Of a stretch of DNA of 64,000 bases, positions 1-9,162 are shown piece by piece. The DNA lies in assembly GCA_028277225.1 (NCBI GenBank), contig JANQHB010000068.1, positions 13,392-77,391 on the forward strand, read 5' to 3'. Position numbers and translations under genes: made by a program. Each line of letters starts with the position of its first letter. Within the stretch, counting starts at the first letter, position 1. The notes under the pieces are model-generated. The model saw only the letters and a list, made by a program, of their open reading frames with translations, did no database searches and had not been told where the DNA came from. Source of the DNA: Chlorobium sp. GTDB lineage: Bacteria; Bacteroidota; Chlorobiia; Chlorobiales; Chlorobiaceae.

Positions 1-105
1 AACAAACACGAATTTTGTAAGAATCACCGCCGCCGGCCTCAGAGAAAGCCATCCTCACGATGTAATGATAACCAAGGAAGCCCCGAACTATTCGGTGTCG
101 TGAGG

Positions 106-240
106 GGGTATTCGTGAATGGTGAATCGTGAATTGTTTGGTGAGGGCGGGGCCGAGAATGATTGTATAGACTCTTTCCGGGCGGACACACAGGTCCGCCC
201 CTACATTACTGCCTACTGAAGACTGCGTACTGTCTCTCCC
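106..240. repeat. Intergenic repeat cluster: heptamer arrays and REP-like hairpin
   Basis: Bases 110-136 read as a degenerate period-7 array (TTCGTGA, ATGGTGA, ATCGTGA, ATTG). Bases 179-205 form a hairpin, GGGCGGAC-ACACAG-GTCCGCCC followed by CTACA. Bases 205-240 are again period 7 (TACTGCC TACTGAA GACTGCG TACTGTC). The same heptamer style recurs near 7.5, 22.6-23.0, 31.3, 33.6 and 54.1 kb, and the hairpin recurs at 22767 and 54020. I see no gene in bases 1-240. The cluster ends directly at the stop codon of the BchH-family gene. Confidence 0.7.
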
Positions 241-3200
241 CTATTCCTCATCATGCATTCCTTCCAGGCGGTCTTCGAGGTCTGCGTAGATCTCCTGGAG
301 TTCTTCGATAGTATCCTGGTCGGCAGTCCACATTCCCCTGCCGTGCGCTTCGAGCATACGCCCGACGATATTCTTGATTGCCTGTGGATTGACTTTGGCC
401 AGACGTTCCCTCATTTCGGGATCGAGCGCATAAGTTTCCGCGGTTTTTTTGTAGACCCAGTCATCGACGCTTTTTGTCACTGCGTCCCAGCCAAGCATGT
501 AGGTTACCCTGTTGCTGATTTCGGTGGCTCCGCTATGACCGTGTTTCAGCATGCCTTCAAACCATTTCGGATTCAAAAGCTTCGAGCGGTACTCGACCCT
601 TAGTGACTTGTTTGCGTCGTCCACCTTGATGTCGGACGTGAAAGATTCGACATAGTTGAGTTTGACATCGCTCACCCTGCTGTTGCGCTTGCGTGCGGCA
701 AGCTGCAGTGACCCGGACGAGGAGAAATAGTGATCGATGTCCGAAATGCCGAACTCGGTCGAGTCTACCTGGTGAACGACCCTGTCGACGGTTTTAAACA
801 AACCCTTGAGAATCTCGGTCTGCTTTTCTCCTTTCCTGTCGCCTCCATATGCACTGCTGTTGCGACGAAGAAAAAGCTCGTCAAGATCGTCATCGTTCTC
901 CCATGCTGAATCCTCGACCATGTCGTCCACATAGGTCCCATATGAACCCGGCGCCTGGGTAAACTGCCTCGATGTCGCACTCTCCAGATCGGCTCCTTCC
1001 GCCATGGCCTCGTCAACGTGCTTCTTGATATAATTCATGTCGTGAGGCTCGTCGGCTTTTGCCGCATCCTGTATGAGCCTGTCAAGCTGGTCCATAAGGT
1101 TTCCAAATGCATCGCGGAAAATCGGACTGAGCTGCATCAGAACGTCGATCCTCGGACGACCGAGCTTTTCAAGCGGCACCAGCTGATAATGACTGATCTT
1201 GCCCTGTGTGTCATAATAGGGTTCCGCACCTGCAAGACGTATGACAACTGCGACCGCTTCTCCTTTGGTTTTGATCGTATCGAGTCCCCAAAGCACCTGT
1301 GCAATCGTTTCGGGATACTGACCGCCATTTTCGTCCAGATGTTTCCTGACAAGCATATCGGCAATTTTGGTGCCGCGCTTGAATGCAAGTTCAGAAGGTA
1401 TCCTCCAGGGATCGATCGAATGGATGTTGCGTCCTGAAGGCAGGACGTTCACACCGTCCCTGACAAGGTCGCCGCCCGGACCTGACGGGATGTAAAGACC
1501 GTCGAGAACCCTGACAAGCGAATCCATCTCACCATGATTGTCTCCGAGAGCGTAAAGCAGCTGAGCGCCTTCTTTTGTGAGGCCATCGAGCATTTCCATA
1601 TATTCCGCAGGCAGACTTTCCCCGCCTGTCAGGTCCTTGAAAACCTCTGCAGGATTCATCCTTTCAAACAATACCTGCTGTATAAAATCCCGGCAGGACT
1701 GATCGACTTTCTCCCGAACAGTAATAGCATCGCTCTCTCCACTCCTGGAACGTTTGGCAAGTTCTTCATAGCTGCCGTACGACCCGTTCGTTCCAAGATA
1801 ATACATAAACATTCCCGGCAGGGTTTTACCGTTTTTCCCCCTGTTTTTCAGGGTTTCCGTAACAGTCACAAGCTGCGACTCGAGCGGTGTCGCTTCACCG
1901 AAGACATGAAGCGAACTTGAAATCAGACGATTCTCCAGCTCAATAACGTAACTGTAGAGACGACTCACAAAATCATTGAACGGCTCTTCCTCCCTTCGCG
2001 GACAGTCATCGGTCAGGTTCAGAAGTTCGGCTTTCTGCATGATGGCAGTCTCGAGCTCTTGCGCTTCGCTGGACTTGTCAAGCCCCCGCTCACGGTAATC
2101 GGCAAGAAAATCCTTGAGAGCAGGCAGTTCCTTGTAGAGACCCGCCCTGGAAAGAGGAGGAACGACATGGGAGACCATGACAGCAAGTCCTCGCCGTTTG
2201 GCAATCGAGGATTCACTGGGATTGTTGAGCGGATAGATGTAGAAGTGAGGTATCTCTCCCAGGAGAGCGTCAGGCCAGCAGTCTCCGGTCAGTCCGGTCT
2301 GGAGACCCGGCATCCATTCGGCCGATCCGTGCATGCCGACATGAACAAGTGCATGCGCATTGAACTCTCTGCTTATCCAGCGGTAGAAAGAGATATACTG
2401 ATGGTGCGGGGTGTTATCCTTGTCGAACAGCAGCCTCATCGGATCACCCGTCACACCGATACGGGGCTGAACACCGACAAAAACGTTACCGAAACGGATT
2501 CCTCCGATAAACAGCTCTTCGGAACCCATAGGGACGATCTCACCGGGAAAATTCTGCCAGCGTTCCTCGATCCTTTCCCGCTCTTTTGCGCTTGTCAGTT
2601 CCCTGTATTTTTCGCCATTTATCTTGAGAGCATCGGGTTTGCCGTTCATATACTGGTGATCGGTCGCCTTGTCAAGCGCCTTGAAAAGTTCTTCGGCGCT
2701 TTCGGGCAGATCACCGGTCGTGTATCCTTCTTTCTTGAGTCTCTGCAGAATAGCCAGCAGAGATTTCGGCACGTCAAGAAGCGCAGCACTGGCCTTTTTA
2801 CCCAGACCCGGAGGATAATCGTAGACAACAAACGCCACTTTTTTTTCCTTGTTGGATGCATCCCTCAGCCGAAGCCAGTTTTTGGACAATCCTGTCAACC
2901 GATCGATCCTCTCCGGAACAGTCTCGATTTTTCCATCCTTCAACGCCCCGAGTATGACGGGACATGCGGCACCGTCCATTTCCGGTATGGAATAGGTAAA
3001 CGTGGTCTGCATCGGCGATACGCCAAGTTCCTTCCATGATTCGAAATCCTGAACCAGGAGAGGCTGTGAAACGATATAGGGTGCGTCCAGTTTACTCATG
3101 ATCTCGTCACGGGCATCCGAGGCGGTACCCGGTTTCGATGAACCGGCCGGTCCGCCGACAAGCCCGAAACCCATCATATTGACCAGAAGGTCGATCTTTT

Positions 3201-4062
3201 CCTTGACAAGCCAGTCCCTGACCAGAACATGGCCTTCAACACCCATCACGAATGAGGGAAACACATTGAGACCCTGCTCTTCATACCCGCGAATGGTGTT
3301 GTCGATATAGGTCTTTTCCTGAAGCAGGTGCTTGCGGAAAAACAACAACCCGACTTTCTGTCCTTTGCCGAGGTTCCTGCCCTGCTTTTTGGACCAGCTT
3401 TTGAATGACTTGACATCCTTGAAGTACGAGGGTGCATCAGGATGGTAGAGACCCATGTTCGGCACATCGACAATAGGGGCGACCGTGAGCGGTACATCAA
3501 AATACTCACGAAGGATCAGCCGGAACATGTTGGCGATATTGTCGGGCGTCGGCTGCATCCAGTAGGAGTAGACAAGCAGCCAGTTTTTAAAATCCTTTGC
3601 TTTTTTGGGAACCAGCGGGAGTATCGTGCGCATGAGCTTCATCAGCTTCATGTAGCCGTAGAGTGCGTCTTCATCACGCCCCTTGACAAGCATTTTCGCT
3701 ACTTTTTTGACGGACTCGGGCATGCCGCCTTTTCCTTCGCTCACAACATAGTTGCCGACTTTGGTCAATGCCATTGCGTCAGGCATACACTCGAAGACAA
3801 AAACTGTCTTGTCCTTGTTGGAAGCCGCTTCAAGCTGTTCCTTGAACCAGTCAACCTGATCCTTGAACTGGATCATGCTCATAAAAACACAATCAGCCTC
3901 GGATATTGCCCGGGCTGTTTCAGGATTCTGTTTTTCCAGATCGACATCTGTCCATTGTGTCAGCTCTGCTTCGTCTTTGAGAAGACTGACTATTTTTTTC
4001 CAGAGATTCGTATTGTACTGCTCAAGACCAACAACTGCTGCAATCTTTCGATACTGTGCCAT
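241..4062 (-). CDS. Magnesium chelatase large subunit, BchH/CobN family (BchH, BchS or BchT paralog)
   Basis: This 1273-residue protein has the length and architecture of the porphyrin-binding large subunit of magnesium-protoporphyrin IX chelatase. That enzyme inserts Mg2+ into protoporphyrin IX, the committed step to bacteriochlorophyll, using ATP hydrolysis by the I/D ring. The N-terminal ~165 residues match the domain that precedes the CobN-like body in BchH proteins, and motifs such as HVGMHGSAEWMPG and the ALGDNHGEMDSLVR region are typical. It lies 162 bp downstream of bchD on the same strand, so it probably belongs to the bchI-bchD operon, although a strong hairpin separates them. Green sulfur bacteria carry three large-subunit paralogs. 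From memory of gene order in Chlorobaculum tepidum, the copy next to bchI/bchD is BchS, but I cannot verify that here, so no paralog letter is assigned as certain. Start chosen at the ATG giving MAQYRKIAAV. Confidence 0.93.
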   Translation of the reverse strand: MAQYRKIAAVVGLEQYNTNLWKKIVSLLKDEAELTQWTDVDLEKQNPETARAISEADCVFMSMIQFKDQVDWFKEQLEAASNKDKTVFVFECMPDAMALTKVGNYVVSEGKGGMPESVKKVAKMLVKGRDEDALYGYMKLMKLMRTILPLVPKKAKDFKNWLLVYSYWMQPTPDNIANMFRLILREYFDVPLTVAPIVDVPNMGLYHPDAPSYFKDVKSFKSWSKKQGRNLGKGQKVGLLFFRKHLLQEKTYIDNTIRGYEEQGLNVFPSFVMGVEGHVLVRDWLVKEKIDLLVNMMGFGLVGGPAGSSKPGTASDARDEIMSKLDAPYIVSQPLLVQDFESWKELGVSPMQTTFTYSIPEMDGAACPVILGALKDGKIETVPERIDRLTGLSKNWLRLRDASNKEKKVAFVVYDYPPGLGKKASAALLDVPKSLLAILQRLKKEGYTTGDLPESAEELFKALDKATDHQYMNGKPDALKINGEKYRELTSAKERERIEERWQNFPGEIVPMGSEELFIGGIRFGNVFVGVQPRIGVTGDPMRLLFDKDNTPHHQYISFYRWISREFNAHALVHVGMHGSAEWMPGLQTGLTGDCWPDALLGEIPHFYIYPLNNPSESSIAKRRGLAVMVSHVVPPLSRAGLYKELPALKDFLADYRERGLDKSSEAQELETAIMQKAELLNLTDDCPRREEEPFNDFVSRLYSYVIELENRLISSSLHVFGEATPLESQLVTVTETLKNRGKNGKTLPGMFMYYLGTNGSYGSYEELAKRSRSGESDAITVREKVDQSCRDFIQQVLFERMNPAEVFKDLTGGESLPAEYMEMLDGLTKEGAQLLYALGDNHGEMDSLVRVLDGLYIPSGPGGDLVRDGVNVLPSGRNIHSIDPWRIPSELAFKRGTKIADMLVRKHLDENGGQYPETIAQVLWGLDTIKTKGEAVAVVIRLAGAEPYYDTQGKISHYQLVPLEKLGRPRIDVLMQLSPIFRDAFGNLMDQLDRLIQDAAKADEPHDMNYIKKHVDEAMAEGADLESATSRQFTQAPGSYGTYVDDMVEDSAWENDDDLDELFLRRNSSAYGGDRKGEKQTEILKGLFKTVDRVVHQVDSTEFGISDIDHYFSSSGSLQLAARKRNSRVSDVKLNYVESFTSDIKVDDANKSLRVEYRSKLLNPKWFEGMLKHGHSGATEISNRVTYMLGWDAVTKSVDDWVYKKTAETYALDPEMRERLAKVNPQAIKNIVGRMLEAHGRGMWTADQDTIEELQEIYADLEDRLEGMHDEE

Positions 4063-4166
4063 AACTGCTTGAAATGAAGAAAATTAGAGACAGGCAATCC
4101 CCATCTGAGTAAGAAAATGGTACATATGCCCTCAAATAATACGCATAATTTATGCAATAAATGAAA

Positions 4167-4201
4167 AAACCTCCACTGTTTTCAGGAAAACAGGGAGGTT
4201 T
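4167..4201 (-). terminator. Strong hairpin between bchD and the BchH-family gene
   Basis: The arms AAACCTCC(A)CTGTTTTC and GAAAACAGGGAGGTTT pair over 16 bp with a single bulged A and a 2-nt loop. Read on the minus strand, the hairpin follows the bchD stop (4225) and is followed by a run of six T, as in a Rho-independent terminator. It sits 105 bp before the start of the large-subunit gene in the same orientation. It could end bchID transcription or act as a partial terminator that sets subunit stoichiometry. Confidence 0.75.
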
Positions 4202-4224
4202 GATCAAAACCATATTGTCAGCCC

Positions 4225-6087
4225 TTAACTCAAGGCTGCCATTGCAATTTCTTCCGCTTTCGCATTGGGCAGATAAAAGTACCTGCCGCCGAGTTTTTCA
4301 GCGAGTTTCGGTGCTTCTCCTCTTGACAGATAGTTCATCTGTGTATCGATAACAACAGATGCGACTCCTTCGGCAAAAATTGTTGCCGAAAGTCCCTGGA
4401 GTTCTTCTTCTATTTCCTCTTTGGTCGCTTTCGGAGCATCCTGTTCATAGAGTGATTTAAGGCTGATATTGCCTCGACCGTCGGTAATCACCACGAACAT
4501 CACCTGTGAAACACCTTTCGTTTTAGCCTGCCGAGCGGTTTCAAGTCCGAGGAACAGCGCGGAGGCAAGCGGTGTTCCGCCACCTGTCGGCAGAACATCA
4601 AGCTCTCTCTTCGCCCGGTCGACACTCTGCGACGGCGGCAGAAGCAGCTGGGCTTCTTTTCCCCTGAACGAAATCAGGGAAACCTGGTCGCGGTGTACAT
4701 AGGCGTTCTGCAGCAGATGCGAAACTGCACCCTTGGCCTGGCGCATACGGTTCAGAGCCATGGAGCCGGATGCATCTACCATGAAAATGTAGAGCGTTCC
4801 GGATTTGTCCCTGAACTTTTTGATCCTGACATCTTCCTTGTTGATAACAAGAGCCGTATTGACTTTGCCATACTTCTTTTTCCGCTCCTTTTTGCGACTC
4901 TCCTGCCAGGGCGCGGCCGAGATCAGGGTCGGAATGATCGCGACTTTGCCGCTCTTCATTTCACCTTCCTGAGAACGGACAAAACGTCCGCGGCGGTTGT
5001 TCAGCGCTTCACCCCTGCTCCCGGACCGGCTCTTTTTCTTGGCTGCAAGCGAAATGTTCATGATGTTGTCAGGCAGTTCCGTTTCGACGGCCTCCATCAT
5101 AAGCTCCTCGATCATGTCAGGCGTCTCTTCCTGCTCTTCCTCTTCGTCCGGATCGGTACTGTTGTCATCAGGTGCATCCTGATCCTCAGTCTCGGGAGTA
5201 TCCGGCGGCATCTCCTCATCAGGCGGCATTTCTTCCATAACCTCTTCCTCCTGCTCCGGCATCCTGGTGGCACGGGGCACAAGGACAAGTTTCAATGCAA
5301 GCTTCAGGTCGTCTTCGTCCACATCGGTACGCTGGGCCAGAGCTGCGCTTGCCTTGGCCGCCCTGACAGCAAAAATATCGGCGCGGTTCCCTTCGACACC
5401 AAGGCTTACGGCAGACTGGATAAGCCCTTTCATCTGCTCCTGGGTCATGGAAACATGAGACAGTTGCTCCTTGGCCGCCTCGATAAGGCCTTTGAGCATT
5501 TTCAGTTCGTCTTCGGTATCCTCTCCGCCGCCGTTCTTGCCGAGCACACAGTTGACAATCAGCTTTCTTGCCCTGTAATCGTTCTGTGTTGTGAAAGGAA
5601 CGATCATCCCTATCCTGTCGAGCAGCCCCATCCGAACATCGCCGTCGGAAGGATCATAGGTGCCGATCAGCATGAACTCGGACTCGTGTACCTCGCTGAG
5701 GCCTTCACGTTCGACAAGCACGGCCCCCCTCGACATCGCATCCATGATATGGGATATGGCCGAACTGTCAAGAAGACTCAGGGAATCGACGTACAAAACG
5801 CCGCCATGAGCTTTTGAAAGAACCCCGTGCTGCACGACACGCTCACCCCTGGCGAGTGTCGCTTCGAGGTCAACACCGCCGATCAGGCGGTCTTCGGTGA
5901 CATTCAGGGGAAGTTCGACAAAAGGAGTGTCTTCAGGCAGAATATCGGCAAAAGCCCTGGCAAGCGTCGACTTGCCCGAACCTACTGCTGCCGGTATGAC
6001 CACTCCGCCAAGAGACGGATCGACGGCAAGCAGCATCAGCGCCTGCTTTGCCAGATCCATCCCGACAATATCGGTAAAAGCTATCAT
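4225..6087 (-). CDS. bchD: Magnesium chelatase subunit D
   Basis: BchD (620 residues) pairs with BchI in the AAA+ ring that drives Mg2+ insertion by the large subunit. The N-terminal ~280 residues are an AAA+ module with an apparently intact Walker A (GSGKST). A long acidic, proline-rich linker follows (about residues 283-345, many Glu/Asp). The C-terminal ~200 residues are a von Willebrand A/integrin I domain with a MIDAS DASGS motif. This order is diagnostic of BchD/ChlD. The start codon overlaps the bchI stop (TAATG), indicating translational coupling. The length is in the usual range for the family. Confidence 0.95.
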   Translation of the reverse strand: MIAFTDIVGMDLAKQALMLLAVDPSLGGVVIPAAVGSGKSTLARAFADILPEDTPFVELPLNVTEDRLIGGVDLEATLARGERVVQHGVLSKAHGGVLYVDSLSLLDSSAISHIMDAMSRGAVLVEREGLSEVHESEFMLIGTYDPSDGDVRMGLLDRIGMIVPFTTQNDYRARKLIVNCVLGKNGGGEDTEDELKMLKGLIEAAKEQLSHVSMTQEQMKGLIQSAVSLGVEGNRADIFAVRAAKASAALAQRTDVDEDDLKLALKLVLVPRATRMPEQEEEVMEEMPPDEEMPPDTPETEDQDAPDDNSTDPDEEEEQEETPDMIEELMMEAVETELPDNIMNISLAAKKKSRSGSRGEALNNRRGRFVRSQEGEMKSGKVAIIPTLISAAPWQESRKKERKKKYGKVNTALVINKEDVRIKKFRDKSGTLYIFMVDASGSMALNRMRQAKGAVSHLLQNAYVHRDQVSLISFRGKEAQLLLPPSQSVDRAKRELDVLPTGGGTPLASALFLGLETARQAKTKGVSQVMFVVITDGRGNISLKSLYEQDAPKATKEEIEEELQGLSATIFAEGVASVVIDTQMNYLSRGEAPKLAEKLGGRYFYLPNAKAEEIAMAALS

Positions 6088-7238
6088 TATACCTCTTCTG
6101 CTTCTCCAAGCACTTTTGCGAGTTCTCGATCAATTTTTTCACCCGGGTCCATCGTTTCGAGAGGATCCTTACGAAGACGATGGCGCAGAGCAAGACCGGC
6201 AATCTGGCGGACGTGATCCATGGTCACTTCCTTGTCACCGCTGAATGCGGCAAATGCATGCGCGGTCCTTGTAATTGTCAGCTCACCGCGATGACCGTCG
6301 ATGCCGAGTTGCATACAAAGTCTGGCAACATCGGTAAGCACATCGTCGGACATGGTAACTTCAGGCAGAAGGTCTTTGGCGTTCAGAATTTTCTTCTGGA
6401 GTTTTTTCTGCTCGCGGGACCATTTTTTCAGAAACGTCTGATGGTCATCGTCATATTCATGACGTCTTTTGACGATTTCGACTCTTTTTGCAACATCGGT
6501 AATGGTGATAATTCGTGCATGCAGACCGAAACGGTCAAGGAGCTGGGGCCGGAGTTCACCTTCTTCGGGGTTACCCGAGCCGACAAGGACAAAGCGTGCG
6601 GGATGGCGAATACTGATACCTTCACGCTCGACGACATTCCTGCCGCTTGCAGCAACGTCAAGGAGAACGTCCACAAGGTGATCATCGAGAAGGTTCACCT
6701 CGTCAATGTAGAGAAATCCACGGTTGGACTGGGCCAGAAGACCCGGCTCAAAAGCCTTCACACCGCTGGTGAGCGCCTGTTCGATATCGATCGTACCGCA
6801 CACACGGTCTTCGGTCGCTCCAAGCGGAAGGTCAACAACAGGCACAGGAATATCTTCCACGATCATATCTTCGGGAGTAAGCGCTTTTCTGCCCTGTTTC
6901 GGCTTTTCGGCCTCAAGGTACTCATTAACATTCCGGTTGTAGACATCATCCTTGATACGCTCGATCATGGGCAGTACTTCAGCAAGAGCACGGACAGTCG
7001 TACTTTTTCCTGTTCCCCTGTGCCCCATGACAAGAACGCCGCCGATTCTCGGGTCAATGATGTTGAGTATCAGGCTGAGCTTCATCTCTTCCTGACCGAC
7101 TATCGCCGTAAAAGGATAGGCCTGTCCTTGCTTCTTTTTTGTTCTGGCTTTCTTTGGTCCTGATGTTTTCCTTGCAGCCGAACCTGTACCGGATTTGGCT
7201 CCGGCTGTTTTTTTTGCCGCTGAAGCAGTCTGAGTCAT
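6087..7238 (-). CDS. bchI: Magnesium chelatase ATPase subunit I
   Basis: BchI (383 residues) is the AAA+ ATPase of magnesium chelatase. Visible motifs are Walker A GHRGTGKS (near residue 75), Walker B LYIDEVNLLDD, and the sensor/arginine regions GSGNPEEGELRPQLLDRFG and GHRGELTITR, all close to BchI/ChlI of phototrophs. An Ala/Lys-rich N-terminal extension of about 40 residues precedes the core; it is low complexity and may be unstructured. The gene is first in the operon, with bchD overlapping its stop codon. The ATG at 7238 has no obvious Shine-Dalgarno sequence, which is common among genes in this window. Confidence 0.96.
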   Translation of the reverse strand: MTQTASAAKKTAGAKSGTGSAARKTSGPKKARTKKKQGQAYPFTAIVGQEEMKLSLILNIIDPRIGGVLVMGHRGTGKSTTVRALAEVLPMIERIKDDVYNRNVNEYLEAEKPKQGRKALTPEDMIVEDIPVPVVDLPLGATEDRVCGTIDIEQALTSGVKAFEPGLLAQSNRGFLYIDEVNLLDDHLVDVLLDVAASGRNVVEREGISIRHPARFVLVGSGNPEEGELRPQLLDRFGLHARIITITDVAKRVEIVKRRHEYDDDHQTFLKKWSREQKKLQKKILNAKDLLPEVTMSDDVLTDVARLCMQLGIDGHRGELTITRTAHAFAAFSGDKEVTMDHVRQIAGLALRHRLRKDPLETMDPGEKIDRELAKVLGEAEEV

Positions 7239-7438
7239 AATGAGTGATTTGGTTAAATACCCCTGCCCTTTACGCTTACAACTTCGGGAAAAGGCTTACT
7301 TGATTGAATTCGCGCCCACAATTGAACTGTGAATTTATGTTTTTACAAAGAGAATAGAAAATGCTGTACAAAAAAGCTCAGAGAGGTGGTTTCGGTATTC
7401 GGAGAAGATGATTGTTTGTTGAGTTGTTTTCAGACTGG

Positions 7439-7698
7439 AGAAAAGGACAAAAAGGACGAAAATGACCAAAAACCACCATACTCCCCCTTCGTCACTTGTC
7501 ACTTCTTCCATCCAACACCCCACATCTTACATCCTACAATCTTCACCTCTTTCCTAACACATAGCACCTTGCACTTCTTCACCATTCACCGCCGTCTCTC
7601 CCCCCAATTACCTACTACCTATTACCCATTACCTACTACCCCCAAAAAACGACCCAACCTGCCATTCTCTCGTCACTCGTTACTCGTCACTTGTCACT
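7439..7698. repeat. Nonamer then heptamer degenerate short tandem repeats
   Basis: Bases 7439-7473 repeat with period 9 (AAAAGGACA AAAAGGACG AAAATGACC). From about 7485 to 7698 the sequence follows a period of 7 for roughly 200 bp (for example TTACCTA CTACCTA TTACCCA TTACCTA CTACCCC, ending ACTCGTT ACTCGTC ACTTGTC ACT). The end of the array supplies the TGA stop of the dihydrolipoamide dehydrogenase gene at 7694. Bases 7239-7438 show no gene. Confidence 0.75.
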
Positions 7699-9097
7699 CC
7701 CCAAGCGCATCCCTCGCCGCTTCCTGTATCGACTCGGAAAGCGTCGGATGCGCATGAATTGTTTCGGCAATCTGCCGGTCAGTCGCCCCAAGATGCCGCG
7801 CAAGGGAAAGCTCCCCTATCAGTTCAACAGCATCATGGCCAAGGACATGCCCGCCGAGCAGTTCTCCCGATGCTTCATCGAACACGAGTTTTACAAATCC
7901 TTCCCTGTTCCCATATGCACTTGCCTTACCCGATGTCGCAAAAGAAGCACGCCCCGCCTTCACCGCAAGGCCTTTTTCTCCAGCCTGCTGTTCAGTGTAA
8001 CCCACAGAGGCAACCGAAGGCTCGACGTAGACACATCGCGGGATCCTGGTTTCATCAAGAGGCTCAAATGACCGTCCTGTCATGGCATGCACAGCAATAC
8101 GGGCTTCGGCGGACGCCTTGTGTGCCAGCATCATTCCTCCTGTGACATCCCCGATAGCATAGATATTTTCTGCTGTCGTCCTGCAGCTCCCGTCCGTTTT
8201 GATGAAACCTTTCTCCGTCTCCACCCCGGCGTTTTCAAGCGCAAGTCCGTCTGAAAAAGGACGAACGCCAACTGCGACAAGAACACAGTCTGCTTCGAGC
8301 GTCTGCATCGAGCCGTCATGCAGCTCGAGCGATGCCAGAATACCATCGCCATGCTGTTCGACGTTTCTTACCGCCGCCTCAGTGTGAACATCGATCCCTC
8401 CTTTTACAAGAGAGCGTTTCAGGCCCTCGCCGATTTCGGCATCTTCAAGGGGAAGAATATGCGGCATGAGTTCCACAAGGGTCACTTCAGTCCCCGAAGC
8501 ACTGAAATACCAGGCCATCTCAACACCAATGGCTCCGCCGCCGATAATGAGCATCCTGCCGGGGACTTCCTTTATGGCAAGGGCTTCGCGGCTCGAAATG
8601 ACGGTCCTCCCGTCAAACTCCAGCCCAGGCAGTTCACGTGCAGTTCCACCTGTCGCGACGATGATATGTTCAGCAGTGACCGTTTCAGTCGATTCATGTG
8701 TGGAAACGGCAAGCGTATGCGCATCGAGAAAAGACGCTGTCGCCCGTTTCAGGTCGACCTGTTCTTTTTTGAGCGAATACTCTACCCCTTTCGATACCGT
8801 GAGTGCTACTCTACGGCTTCTTTTTACCGCCTGTGCCGCATCGATTGTCTGGCCGGTAACCGCGAGACCGAACGGTTCCGACTCATGCACCATATGGAAC
8901 ATTCCTGCGCTCCGCAAGAGCGCTTTTGTAGGAATACACCCCCAGTTGACACAGACCCCTCCCGGAGCAGCTTTCTCGATAACAGAGACCCGCAAACCGG
9001 CTCTGGCAGCCTCGACGGCCGCATCAAAACCGCCCGGGCCGGACCCGATAACGACGAGATCGTAATCGTAGGAACGGTTTTTTGAATCAGTAGACAT
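7694..9097 (-). CDS. lpdA: Dihydrolipoamide dehydrogenase (E3-like flavoprotein)
   Basis: A 467-residue pyridine nucleotide-disulfide oxidoreductase. It has an N-terminal FAD-binding GSGPGG, the redox-active pair in GGVCVNWGCIPTK, a central NAD-binding GGGAIGVE, the second FAD motif YAIGDVTG, and a C-terminal dimerisation motif HAHPTLSE that supplies the catalytic His-Glu pair. These mark lipoamide dehydrogenase rather than mercuric or glutathione reductase. The start is set at the ATG giving MSTDSKNRSYDYD; a longer open frame to 9328 has no family homology and overlaps the divergent gene. No E2 gene is in the window; in an autotroph it may serve glycine cleavage or another lipoyl complex. 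The last codons lie at the edge of a heptamer array. Confidence 0.9.
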   Translation of the reverse strand: MSTDSKNRSYDYDLVVIGSGPGGFDAAVEAARAGLRVSVIEKAAPGGVCVNWGCIPTKALLRSAGMFHMVHESEPFGLAVTGQTIDAAQAVKRSRRVALTVSKGVEYSLKKEQVDLKRATASFLDAHTLAVSTHESTETVTAEHIIVATGGTARELPGLEFDGRTVISSREALAIKEVPGRMLIIGGGAIGVEMAWYFSASGTEVTLVELMPHILPLEDAEIGEGLKRSLVKGGIDVHTEAAVRNVEQHGDGILASLELHDGSMQTLEADCVLVAVGVRPFSDGLALENAGVETEKGFIKTDGSCRTTAENIYAIGDVTGGMMLAHKASAEARIAVHAMTGRSFEPLDETRIPRCVYVEPSVASVGYTEQQAGEKGLAVKAGRASFATSGKASAYGNREGFVKLVFDEASGELLGGHVLGHDAVELIGELSLARHLGATDRQIAETIHAHPTLSESIQEAARDALGE

Positions 9098-9162
9098 GAG
9101 AATTGATAGAAAAAGTGTGTATTTATAAATGCAAGCAGGGAAAATGCAAGTACCCACGCAAA

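Noticed and set aside
2059..3039. A 326-codon plus-strand frame opposite the BchH-family gene
   Set aside because: It is antisense to a strongly conserved protein, has no recognisable domain, and long antisense frames are common in this codon usage.
7485..7698. CRISPR array
   Set aside because: The repeats are 7 or 9 bp, degenerate and without spacers; no cas gene is present.
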